This document shows positions 1-6,258 of a DNA stretch of 14,558 bases, one piece after another. The position numbers and the translations under genes were made by a program. Below the pieces are notes generated by a model. That model saw only the letters and a program-made list of their open reading frames with translations, did no database searches and was not told the DNA's origin. The stretch is from the NCBI GenBank assembly GCA_934589835.1, contig CAKTOK010000041.1, positions 1 through 14,558 of the forward strand, read 5' to 3'. Source of the DNA: an uncultured Oscillospiraceae bacterium. GTDB lineage: Bacteria; Bacillota; Clostridia; Oscillospirales; Oscillospiraceae. Positions within the stretch are counted from its first letter, which is position 1; every line of letters begins with the position of its first letter.

Positions 1-633
1 GCGGGTGATGGACAGCAGGTTCTCCACAATGCGGATGAGCCACTGGGCGTCCTCGTTGGTGGAGCGCAGCAGCTGCTGCCGCTGCTCCGCCGTCAGCTCG
101 CCGTCCTGCTCCAGCAGGACGTTGGTGGCGCCCACGATGCCCGTCAGCGGCGTGCGGATATCGTGGGACACAGCACGCAGCAGGTCAGCGTACATTTTTT
201 CCCGCTCCGCCTCGCGGCGCACGGCCTCCGTCTGCTTGGCGCGGCTGGTGACGGCCGCCGTCAGTACGGAGATGGTCATCATCACCAGAAACGTCAGCGG
301 AAAGCCGGTCAGCGTGAAGCTGATGTGCCAATAGGGATAGGTGAAGATGTAGTCCACGCTGAACACGCCGGCCACGGCGGTGAGGATGCCCAGTATGTAG
401 CCGTTGGTCCAGTAGGCTGTCAGGAACACGTCCAGCAGGAAGATCACCGCCACATAGGTGGTATCCTGATGCAGGTCGATGTTCCGCAGGAAGAGGCACA
501 GCACCACCGCCGCCAGATACAGGCCGAAGGCGATGGCCATATCTCTGCCGGAGCAGGCCAGACCCAGACTGGCGAACGACCGCTCCCGCTTGTTCTGGCT
601 GCGTAGCTTGGCGAGATACGCTTTTCTGTCCAC
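1..633 (-). CDS. DUF4118 (KdpD-like) sensor histidine kinase, C-terminus cut by window edge
   Basis: Membrane sensor kinase that should autophosphorylate on His and pass the phosphate to a response regulator outside the window. The visible 211 residues hold a short cytoplasmic N-terminus, four hydrophobic segments (about 31-50, 58-76, 80-97, 110-130) typical of the KdpD-type DUF4118 sensor, a charged linker, and a HisKA domain with the H-box VSHDIRTPLTGI (phospho-acceptor His157). The ATPase domain lies beyond position 1. The N-terminal KdpD/Usp domains of true KdpD are absent, so this is a short DUF4118 kinase and not classical KdpD. I chose the GTG start at 633 because AAGGAGG precedes it by 11 nt; the in-frame ATG at 660 has no RBS and coincides with the expected transcription start. 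Potassium sensing is possible but not shown. Confidence 0.85.
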   Translation of the reverse strand, partial: MDRKAYLAKLRSQNKRERSFASLGLACSGRDMAIAFGLYLAAVVLCLFLRNIDLHQDTTYVAVIFLLDVFLTAYWTNGYILGILTAVAGVFSVDYIFTYPYWHISFTLTGFPLTFLVMMTISVLTAAVTSRAKQTEAVRREAEREKMYADLLRAVSHDIRTPLTGIVGATNVLLEQDGELTAEQRQQLLRSTNEDAQWLIRIVENLLSITR

Positions 634-666
634 GGCGGCAGTTCCCTCCTTCGTAAGCATGGCGCT

Positions 667-711
667 ATTATAGCATATTTCCGCGTTAAGAAAACGTTAA
701 AATACTGTTAA
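667..711 (-). promoter_or_regulatory. Kinase promoter with three 11-bp-spaced operator repeats
   Basis: On the minus strand a consensus -10 (TATAAT, 672-667) precedes the kinase gene, while the matching -35 position (about 695-690) has no good TTGACA. In that place lie three direct repeats, plus-strand GTTAAG/GTTAAA/GTTAAG starting at 685, 696 and 707, exactly 11 bp apart. Head-to-tail TTAAC-like hexamers with 5-bp gaps are the known binding pattern of OmpR/PhoB-family regulators (Bacillus PhoP boxes are the classic case). I infer autoregulation by the kinase's partner regulator. Confidence 0.6.
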
Positions 712-734
712 GAACGTTGGGTGCTTCTGTCGAC

Positions 735-797
735 TTGACAAGGCGCCTGTGGATTTGTTATTTTATACTGTTGTATACAGGCGGGGCCTGCCCCGCC
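735..797 (+). promoter_or_regulatory. Promoter and leader of the glp-type operon
   Basis: A perfect -35 TTGACA (735-740) is followed after 18 bp by TATTTT (759-764) with an extended -10 TG at 756-757. An 8-bp palindrome TGTATACA (772-779) sits at the expected transcription start and could be a repressor site; a core of this kind occurs in several GntR-family operators. The leader then forms a GC-rich hairpin (780-786 with 791-797, loop CCTG) before the RBS. The promoter assignment is fairly good; the operator and leader-hairpin roles are guesses. Confidence 0.5.
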
Positions 798-820
798 GTC
801 AGAAAAGAGGTATTTACGTG

Positions 821-2254
821 ATGTATGACGCCGTGATCATAGGCGGCGGCGCCGTGGGCTGCGCCGTGGCCCGCTGGCTCAGCCGTTACCGGCTGGACAT
901 CTGCCTTGTGGAGCGGGGCGAGGATGTATGCGTAGGCACCAGCAAGGCCAATTCCGCCATCTGCCATGCCGGCTTTGATGCGCCGGTAGGCTCGGCCAAA
1001 GCGCGGTTCAACGTGGAGGGCTCCCGCATGATGGAGACCCTGTCCCGCCAGCTGGATTTTCCCTACCGCCGGTGCGGCGCGCTGGTGCTGTGCTTCAACG
1101 AGGCGGATCTGCCCCGTCTGGGGGAGCTGAAGGCCCGCGGAGAGCGCAACGGCGTGGAGGGCCTGACCATTCTGGATCAGGCGGCGCTGCGCCGTCAGGA
1201 GCCGCGGGTAGCCCCGCAGGCCGTGGCCGCACTGTACGCTCCTACCAGCGCTATTCTCTGCCCCTTCGGCATGACCATCGCACTGGCGGAGAATGCCGCC
1301 GCCAACGGCTGCGCCTTCCGCTTCGACACGGAGGTACGGCACATCCGGCGGCAGGCCGGCCATTTCGTTCTGGAAACAAACCGCGGCTCCCTGGAGAGCC
1401 GCGTGGTCATCGCCGCCGCCGGCGTCCACGGCGATACGCTCCATAACCAGCTGTGTGAGACGAAGCTGACCATCGTTCCCCGCCGCGGCGAATACTGCCT
1501 GCTGGACCGGCGGGACGGTGAGCTGGTGCAGCACACCATTTTCCAGCTGCCCTCCGCCATGGGCAAGGGCGTGCTGGTCAGCCCCACCGTCCACGGCAAC
1601 CTGCTGATCGGCCCCACCGCCGAGGACCAGACGGACAAGGACAGCACCGCCACCACCGCGGCAGGGCTGGCCCGCGTCACCGCCACGGCGGAGCGGAGCG
1701 TGCCGGATCTGCCTGTGCGGGATGTCATCACCAGCTTCGCGGGGCTGCGGGCCCATCTGGCGTCGGATGATGACGACTTCCTCATCGGCGAGAGCGCCGA
1801 CAGCTTTTTCGAGGCCGTGGGCATCGAGTCGCCGGGCCTGTCCTCCGCCCCCGCCATCGGCCGGTATCTGGCGGGTCTGGCGGCGGCGAGGCTGGACGCG
1901 GCGGAAAAGGACGACTTTATCGCGGAGCGGCGGGACATCCCCCGCCCACGGGAGCTGGATCTCGCCGCGCGGCAGGCCCTGATCGCACAGGACCCCGCCT
2001 ACGCCACGGTGGTCTGCCGCTGCGAGCAGATCACGGAGGGCGAGATACGGGAGGCCATCCGGCGGGGCGCACGGTCGCTGGACGGCGTGAAGCGGCGGGT
2101 GCGGGCCGGTATGGGCCGCTGTCAGGGCGGCTTCTGTACGCCCCGCGTGCTGGAGCTGCTCAGCGAGGAGCTGGGCGTGCCCATGGCGGACCTGACCAAG
2201 AGCGGCGGCGGCAGCCGCCTGCTGGCGGGCCGCACCAAGGAGGTGCTCTCATGA
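821..2254 (+). CDS. glpA: GlpA-type FAD-dependent glycerol-3-phosphate dehydrogenase with BFD [2Fe-2S] domain
   Basis: Likely oxidises sn-glycerol-3-phosphate to dihydroxyacetone phosphate and passes electrons to its operon partners. The 477-aa protein starts with an FAD-binding Rossmann motif (GGGAVG, 8-13) and a DAO-type oxidoreductase domain to about residue 370. It ends in a BFD-like domain with four cysteines: C399-x-C401 and C434-x4-C439 (CRC, CQGGFC), the arrangement for a [2Fe-2S] cluster. The ATG at 821 is preceded by AAAGAGG with a 10-nt gap; the adjacent GTG at 818 is an equally spaced alternative. The 3' end overlaps the next gene by ATGA. The same trio (this enzyme, a pyridine-nucleotide oxidoreductase and DUF1667) occurs in Clostridia and Thermotoga next to glycerol kinase, which supports the substrate. 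A related 2-hydroxyacid oxidase activity cannot be excluded. Confidence 0.78.
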   Translation: MYDAVIIGGGAVGCAVARWLSRYRLDICLVERGEDVCVGTSKANSAICHAGFDAPVGSAKARFNVEGSRMMETLSRQLDFPYRRCGALVLCFNEADLPRLGELKARGERNGVEGLTILDQAALRRQEPRVAPQAVAALYAPTSAILCPFGMTIALAENAAANGCAFRFDTEVRHIRRQAGHFVLETNRGSLESRVVIAAAGVHGDTLHNQLCETKLTIVPRRGEYCLLDRRDGELVQHTIFQLPSAMGKGVLVSPTVHGNLLIGPTAEDQTDKDSTATTAAGLARVTATAERSVPDLPVRDVITSFAGLRAHLASDDDDFLIGESADSFFEAVGIESPGLSSAPAIGRYLAGLAAARLDAAEKDDFIAERRDIPRPRELDLAARQALIAQDPAYATVVCRCEQITEGEIREAIRRGARSLDGVKRRVRAGMGRCQGGFCTPRVLELLSEELGVPMADLTKSGGGSRLLAGRTKEVLS

Positions 2255-3504
2255 AAACAGTGCAGCTGGCTATCGTGGGCGGCGGCCCCGCCGGACTGGC
2301 CGCCGCAGCCGCCGCCTATGACGCAGGCCTGCGGGATATTCTTATTTTGGAGCGCAGCGGCGAGCTGGGCGGCATCCTGAACCAGTGCATCCACGCGGGC
2401 TTCGGCCTCCACACGTTCCAGCAGGAGCTGACCGGCCCCGAATACGCCCAGCGCTATATCGACGCCGTGCGGGAGCGGGGCATCTCCGCGTGGACGGACT
2501 GCATGGTGCTGGACGTGACCCCCGACCGCGTGCTGACCGTCACAGGACGAACCGTGGGGCTTCAGCAGATCAAGGCGCAGGCGGTGGTGCTGGCTATGGG
2601 CTGCCGTGAGCGGCCCCGGGGCGCCCTGAACATCGCAGGCACGCGACCCGCCGGCATCTGGTCCGCCGGAACGGCCCAGCGCATGGTGAATCGGGAGGGC
2701 TATCTTCCCGGGCGGGAGGTGGTCATCCTCGGCTCCGGCGACATCGGGCTCATCATGGCCCGCCGCATGACGCTGGAGGGCGCCCGCGTCCGCGCTGTGG
2801 CGGAGGTCATGCCCTACTCCGGCGGCCTGAAGCGCAACATCGTCCAGTGTCTGGACGATTTCGACATCCCCCTGTACCTGTCTACCACCGTGGTGGAGAT
2901 CCACGGGCAGACGCACCTGACCGGCGTGACGCTGGCGCAGGTGGACGCCCAGCGGCGTCCCGTGGCCGGTACGGAGCGATACATTCCCTGCGATACCCTG
3001 CTGCTGAGCGTGGGCCTGCTGCCGGAGAACGAGCTGACCCGTCAGGCCGGCGCGGCGCTGGACGGCGTCACCGGCGGCCCCGTAGTGGATGAGACGCTGG
3101 CCACCTCCCTGCCCGGCGTCTTCGCCTGCGGCAACGTTCTCCACGTCCACGATCTGGTGGACTTCGTCTCACAGGAGGCGGCCGCCGCCGGACGCAGCGC
3201 CGCCCGCTTCGTGCAGGAGGGCGCCGCCGACGGCGAGGCCGTCCGGCTGGAGGGCCGTAACGGCGTGCGGTACACCGTGCCCCAGTCCCTCCACCGCGGC
3301 AGCGGGACCGTCACCGTCCGGTTCCGCGTGGGCCGGCCCTACCGGAACGCAGCGCTGTGCGCCTACGCCGGCGATGTGCTGCTCAAGCGCATCCCCAAGC
3401 GCATCCTGACCCCCGGGGAGATGGAGAGCTTCCCGCTGGACGCCGCCGCCATCCCCGACGGCGCGGACACCGTCACATTCGTGGTAGAGGAGGCGCAGGC
3501 ATGA
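2251..3504 (+). CDS. NAD(P)/FAD-dependent oxidoreductase, partner of the GlpA-type subunit
   Basis: A 417-aa flavoprotein of the pyridine nucleotide-disulfide oxidoreductase superfamily. It has an N-terminal FAD motif (GGGPAG, 10-15), the subfamily signature around CIHAGFG (46-52), a GCRERPRG turn (117-124), a second Rossmann motif for NAD(P) (GSGDIG, 161-166) and the late FAD contact GVFACGN. No CxxxxC redox-active disulfide is present, so it is not a thiol reductase. It probably carries electrons between the GlpA-type enzyme and NAD(P) or another carrier, filling the place of E. coli GlpB. The start overlaps the upstream stop (ATGA) after GGAGG, and the end overlaps the next gene in the same way, so all three subunits are probably made in step and form a complex. 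The physiological acceptor is not visible. Confidence 0.8.
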   Translation: MKTVQLAIVGGGPAGLAAAAAAYDAGLRDILILERSGELGGILNQCIHAGFGLHTFQQELTGPEYAQRYIDAVRERGISAWTDCMVLDVTPDRVLTVTGRTVGLQQIKAQAVVLAMGCRERPRGALNIAGTRPAGIWSAGTAQRMVNREGYLPGREVVILGSGDIGLIMARRMTLEGARVRAVAEVMPYSGGLKRNIVQCLDDFDIPLYLSTTVVEIHGQTHLTGVTLAQVDAQRRPVAGTERYIPCDTLLLSVGLLPENELTRQAGAALDGVTGGPVVDETLATSLPGVFACGNVLHVHDLVDFVSQEAAAAGRSAARFVQEGAADGEAVRLEGRNGVRYTVPQSLHRGSGTVTVRFRVGRPYRNAALCAYAGDVLLKRIPKRILTPGEMESFPLDAAAIPDGADTVTFVVEEAQA

Positions 3505-3863
3505 AGCAGGAGCTTATCTGTATCGGCTGCCCCATGGGCTGCCAGCTCACCGCCGAGGTGGAAAACGGCGTGGTCACGCAGGTCAGCGGCAATACCTGCA
3601 AGCGGGGCGACGCCTATGCCCGCAGGGAATGCGTGGCGCCGGTCCGTACCGTCACCGGTACCGTGGCCATTGAGGGCGCAGCGGCGCCGGTGCTGCCGGT
3701 CCGCACCGACGGCGAGGTGCCCAAGGCGCAGGTCTTCGCCGTGGCGGAGGCCCTCCGCACCGCGACGGCCCACGCCCCCGTGGCCATCGGCGACGTGGTG
3801 CTGCCCAACGTCTGCGGCACCGGCGTCAACGTGGTGGCCACCCGCCCCATGGCCCGCATCTGA
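3501..3863 (+). CDS. DUF1667 family small Fe-S protein
   Basis: A 120-aa cytoplasmic protein of the DUF1667 family, regularly the third gene of this type of glycerol-3-phosphate oxidation operon. The N-terminus shows C7-x2-C10-x3-C14 and then C33, a spacing like that of [4Fe-4S] sites in molybdopterin oxidoreductases. Two further cysteines (C44, C105) lie outside this pattern. It most likely carries electrons within the complex or holds it together; the exact role is not established. It is translationally coupled to the preceding gene (ATGA overlap, GGAGG upstream). The C-terminal half (VLPVRTDGEVPKAQVF and after) is the conserved family region. Transcription probably ends at the hairpin starting at 3907. 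Confidence 0.85.
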   Translation: MKQELICIGCPMGCQLTAEVENGVVTQVSGNTCKRGDAYARRECVAPVRTVTGTVAIEGAAAPVLPVRTDGEVPKAQVFAVAEALRTATAHAPVAIGDVVLPNVCGTGVNVVATRPMARI

Positions 3864-3873
3864 AAAGAGGGAG

Positions 3874-3899
3874 GGGCGGCTCCCCTGTGGAAGCCGCCC
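3874..3899 (+). other. GC-rich hairpin after the glp-type operon
   Basis: An 8-bp inverted repeat (3874-3881 GGGCGGCT with 3892-3899 AGCCGCCC, loop of 10) lies 10 nt after the DUF1667 stop. No T-run follows, so it is not an intrinsic terminator alone. It may stabilise the mRNA 3' end or help the next terminator. Confidence 0.4.
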
Positions 3900-3906
3900 T
3901 GCACGC

Positions 3907-3948
3907 AAAAAGGCACAGCCGCCCCCGATGGGGTCGCTGTGCCTTTTT
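3907..3948. terminator. Bidirectional intrinsic terminator
   Basis: A 13-bp inverted repeat (3907-3919 AAAAAGGCACAGC, 3936-3948 GCTGTGCCTTTTT) with an A-run on one side and a T-run on the other forms a classical terminator readable from both strands. The loop itself contains a CCCC/GGGG pairing. It would end the glp-type operon from the left and the small minus-strand unit from the right. Confidence 0.85.
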
Positions 3949-3957
3949 GAATCTTTT

Positions 3958-4007
3958 TACCATCGATTGACAAGGGCAAACACGCCTGCCCTTGTCAATC
4001 GATGGTA
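3958..4007. repeat. Perfect palindrome, 21-bp arms and 8-nt loop
   Basis: Left arm 3958-3978 (begins TACCATCGATTGACAAGG) and right arm 3987-4007 are exact reverse complements, separated by AACACGCC. A short T-run (4011-4015) begins 3 nt after the right arm on the plus strand, so it could be a second plus-strand terminator. Arms this long with no mismatch, directly behind another terminator, also fit a mobile palindromic (REP/MITE-like) unit. No flanking target-site duplication is seen. Confidence 0.75.
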
Positions 4008-4042
4008 CGGTTTTTGTATGAATACGGCGAAAAAACGCCCAT

Positions 4043-4073
4043 AAAAAGCAAAACGCCACGCACACTGGCGTGG
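4043..4073 (-). terminator. Terminator of the 25-codon minus-strand gene
   Basis: On the minus strand CCACGC (4073-4068) pairs with GCGTGG (4061-4056) around a 6-nt loop, followed by CG and the T-rich tract TTTTGCTTTTT (4053-4043). It starts 27 nt after the stop codon of the small ORF at 4100, as expected for that gene's own terminator. Confidence 0.65.
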
Positions 4074-4099
4074 TGGTCATCCTTTGTGGGTGGGGACGC

Positions 4100-4177
4100 T
4101 TACCGCTCGCTGGTCTGCTGCTGGCAGTCACCGAAGATCATATCGTCCAGATCGCCCATGATCCAGTTGTTCCTCAT
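4100..4177 (-). CDS. Putative 25-aa peptide gene, unknown function
   Basis: A 25-codon ORF starting MRNNWIMGDLDD and ending with a polar QQQTSER tail; it contains one Cys (position 18) and an acidic, mixed hydrophobic middle (LDDMIFGDC). It is not a typical signal peptide, membrane peptide or double-glycine bacteriocin leader, and I do not recognise the family. What supports it is context: a minus-strand promoter (-35 TTGCAA, 17 bp, -10 TATACT), AAAGGAG 12 nt before the ATG, and a terminator right after the stop. The RBS gap is somewhat long. It is the only gene-like feature in the 509-bp gap between the glp-type operon and mnmG, and it is divergent from mnmG. It could be a signalling or regulatory peptide, or a leader ORF on a small RNA. 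Confidence 0.5.
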   Translation of the reverse strand: MRNNWIMGDLDDMIFGDCQQQTSER

Positions 4178-4216
4178 AACACTATCACGCTCCTTTCTTC
4201 ATTTGTTTACGAGGAT

Positions 4217-4245
4217 AGTATATGCCGTTCTGCGTCGTTTTGCAA
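4217..4245 (-). promoter_or_regulatory. Promoter of the 25-codon gene
   Basis: Read on the minus strand: -35 TTGCAA (4245-4240), a 17-bp spacer, and -10 TATACT (4222-4217). Transcription should start near 4210, giving a leader of roughly 33 nt. The surrounding AT-rich stretch (4240-4290) contrasts with the GC-rich neighbours, as is usual for strong promoters. Confidence 0.65.
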
Positions 4246-4326
4246 GCGCATTATTGTATATATCTTACAATTAATTTTTTCTATTTTTGTATAGTGTGCA
4301 CAGTGGCGCTGGCCGCGTATCCCATA

Positions 4327-4332
4327 TATAAT
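4327..4332 (+). promoter_or_regulatory. Probable -10 element of the mnmG operon
   Basis: A perfect TATAAT occurs 40 bp before the mnmG start. No convincing -35 is found 16-18 bp upstream (the region reads around GTGGCG), so this promoter may need an activator or be weak. The in-frame ATG at 4331 lies inside this hexamer, which argues against its use as the start codon. Confidence 0.45.
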
Positions 4333-4372
4333 GACTGCGTATGAAAATGTACGATGCAAATGGGGATATACT

Positions 4373-6256
4373 ATGAGAGAGTTTTATGCAGGAAGCTGCG
4401 ATGTGGCCGTCATCGGCGCCGGCCACGCCGGTATCGAGGCGGCGCTGGCCGCGGCGCGGCTGGGGATGCGTACCGTCTGCTTCACCATCAATCTGGACGC
4501 GGTGGGCAATATGCCCTGCAACCCCGCCATCGGCGGCACCGGCAAGGGCCATCTGGTGCGGGAGCTGGACGCGCTGGGCGGCGAGATGGCCCGCGCGGCG
4601 GATCGCGCCTGCATCCAGTACCGGATGCTCAACCGCGCCAAGGGGCCGGCGGTCTGGTCCCTGCGGGCGCAGGCGGACCGGCGGCGGTACCAGCAGGTGA
4701 TGAAGCACACGCTGGAGCGGCAGGAGAACCTGATCCTGCGGCAGGCGGAGGTCACGGAGATTCGCTGTGAGAACGGCCGCGTGGCCGCCGTGGTGCTGCG
4801 TACCGGCGCGGTATTCCGTGCAAGGGCCGTCATCCTCTGCACCGGCACGTATCTGACGGGCCGCACCATTGTGGGCGAGTGCATCGAGTCCTCCGGCCCC
4901 GATGGGATGCACCCCGCCAACGACCTGACCGCCAGTTTGCTGGCGCTGGGCCTGCCTCTGCGCCGGTTCAAGACCGGTACGCCGCCCCGCGTGAACCGCC
5001 GGAGCATCGACTTTTCCAAAATGGAGGTACAGACCGGCGACGACGACCCCCTGCCCTTCAGCTTTGAGACGGCGCAGCCGCCGGAGAACCGCGCCGTGTG
5101 CTACCTGACCTACACCACGGAGGAGACGCACCGCATTATCCGCGAGAATCTGGGCCGCAGTCCCATCTACTCCGGCGTCATTGAGGGCATCGGCCCCCGC
5201 TATTGCCCGTCCATCGAGACGAAGGTGGTGCGCTTCGCCGATAAGCCCCGCCACCAGCTGTTCATCGAGCCCATGGGGCTGGACACGGAGGAGATGTACA
5301 TTCAGGGCTTCTCCTCCTCCATGCCGGAGGAGGTGCAGCTCCGGATGCTCCACAGCGTCCCGGGCCTTGAGCACGCGGAGCTGATGCGCCCCGCCTACGC
5401 CATCGAATACGACTGCATCGACCCGCTGGCTCTGCGCCCCACGCTGGAGGTCAAGTCCGTGGGCGGCCTGTACGGCGCCGGACAGTTCAACGGCTCCTCC
5501 GGCTATGAGGAGGCTGCGGCCCAGGGCTTCGTGGCCGGCGTCAACGCGGCGCTGGCCCTGAAGGGCGAGGCCCCCATGGTCCTCAAGCGCAGCGAGAGCT
5601 ATATCGGCACCCTCATCGACGATCTGGTGACCAAGGGCACGGAGGAGCCGTACCGCATGATGACCTCCCGCTCCGAGTACCGGCTGGTGCTGCGGCAGGA
5701 CAACGCCGATGCGCGGCTGTGCCCCATCGGCCGCCGCATCGGGCTGGTGTCAGAGAAACGGCTCCGTGCCGTGGAGGAGAAATATGCCGCCGTGGAGCAG
5801 GAGATCCGGCGCCTGACCCGCACCGGCGTGGCCGGCAGCGACGCCCTCAACGCCCTGCTGGCCGCCCGGGGTACCGCTCCCGTGGCCGATGGCGCACGGC
5901 TCATCGATCTGCTGCGCCGCCCGCAGGTGTCCTACGCGGACCTGCGGCCCTTTGATCCCGACAGGCCGGAGCTGCCCAAGGCCGTGAGGGAGCAGGTGGA
6001 GATCACCGTCAAATACGAGGGCTACATCCGCCGCCAGCAGCGGCAGGTGGAGGATTTCGAGCAGCTGGAAAAGCACGTCCTGCCCGATGACATGGATTAC
6101 AGCCATATACAGGGTCTGCGGTTGGAGGCGCGGGAGAAGCTGGACGCGGTGCGCCCCCTGAATTTAGGGCAGGCCAGCCGCATCTCCGGCGTCTCGCCGG
6201 CGGACATGGCCGCGCTGATGATCTGGTTACAGGCCCATCGAACGAAGGAGGAATGA
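4373..6256 (+). CDS. mnmG: tRNA uridine-5-carboxymethylaminomethyl modification enzyme MnmG (GidA)
   Basis: With MnmE, this FAD enzyme adds the (carboxymethyl)aminomethyl group to U34 of tRNAs that read NNA/NNG codons, using methylene-tetrahydrofolate; it acts in the cytoplasm. The 627-aa protein has the normal family length. Visible hallmarks are the FAD motif GAGHAG (15-20), the MPCNPAIGG block with its conserved Cys (47-55), the [15 protein letters not shown] and [20 protein letters not shown] blocks, and the C-terminal helical MnmE-binding region with [16 protein letters not shown]. The start at 4373 is chosen because GGGGA lies 6 nt upstream and the earlier in-frame ATG falls in the -10 box. 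mnmE and rsmG, frequent neighbours elsewhere, are not here; instead it is followed by the murT/gatD-like pair with its stop next to that gene's RBS, suggesting one operon. Confidence 0.96.
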   Translation: MREFYAGSCDVAVIGAGHAGIEAALAAARLGMRTVCFTINLDAVGNMPCNPAIGGTGKGHLVRELDALGGEMARAADRACIQYRMLNRAKGPAVWSLRAQADRRRYQQVMKHTLERQENLILRQAEVTEIRCENGRVAAVVLRTGAVFRARAVILCTGTYLTGRTIVGECIESSGPDGMHPANDLTASLLALGLPLRRFKTGTPPRVNRRSIDFSKMEVQTGDDDPLPFSFETAQPPENRAVCYLTYTTEETHRIIRENLGRSPIYSGVIEGIGPRYCPSIETKVVRFADKPRHQLFIEPMGLDTEEMYIQGFSSSMPEEVQLRMLHSVPGLEHAELMRPAYAIEYDCIDPLALRPTLEVKSVGGLYGAGQFNGSSGYEEAAAQGFVAGVNAALALKGEAPMVLKRSESYIGTLIDDLVTKGTEEPYRMMTSRSEYRLVLRQDNADARLCPIGRRIGLVSEKRLRAVEEKYAAVEQEIRRLTRTGVAGSDALNALLAARGTAPVADGARLIDLLRRPQVSYADLRPFDPDRPELPKAVREQVEITVKYEGYIRRQQRQVEDFEQLEKHVLPDDMDYSHIQGLRLEAREKLDAVRPLNLGQASRISGVSPADMAALMIWLQAHRTKEE

Positions 6257-6258
6257 CC

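Noticed and set aside
758..1756. Long open frame on the minus strand (332 codons) opposite the GlpA-type gene
   Set aside because: Its translation is low-complexity (Gly/Ala/His-rich) with no domain; it is a by-product of GC-rich codons on the coding strand.
2122..3150. 342-codon minus-strand frame opposite the second glp-type gene
   Set aside because: Antisense shadow of a gene with clear FAD/NAD motifs; no RBS or recognisable protein.
4100..4177. AgrD-like or double-glycine bacteriocin precursor as identity of the 25-aa peptide
   Set aside because: No amphipathic leader, no GG cleavage site, no processing or export gene nearby; AgrD peptides are longer and have a different charged C-terminus.
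4331..4372. Earlier mnmG start at 4331
   Set aside because: That ATG overlaps the TATAAT box and lacks an RBS.
4271..5374. 367-codon minus-strand frame opposite mnmG
   Set aside because: His/Gly/Ala/Arg-rich antisense translation, no domains; mnmG is unambiguous.
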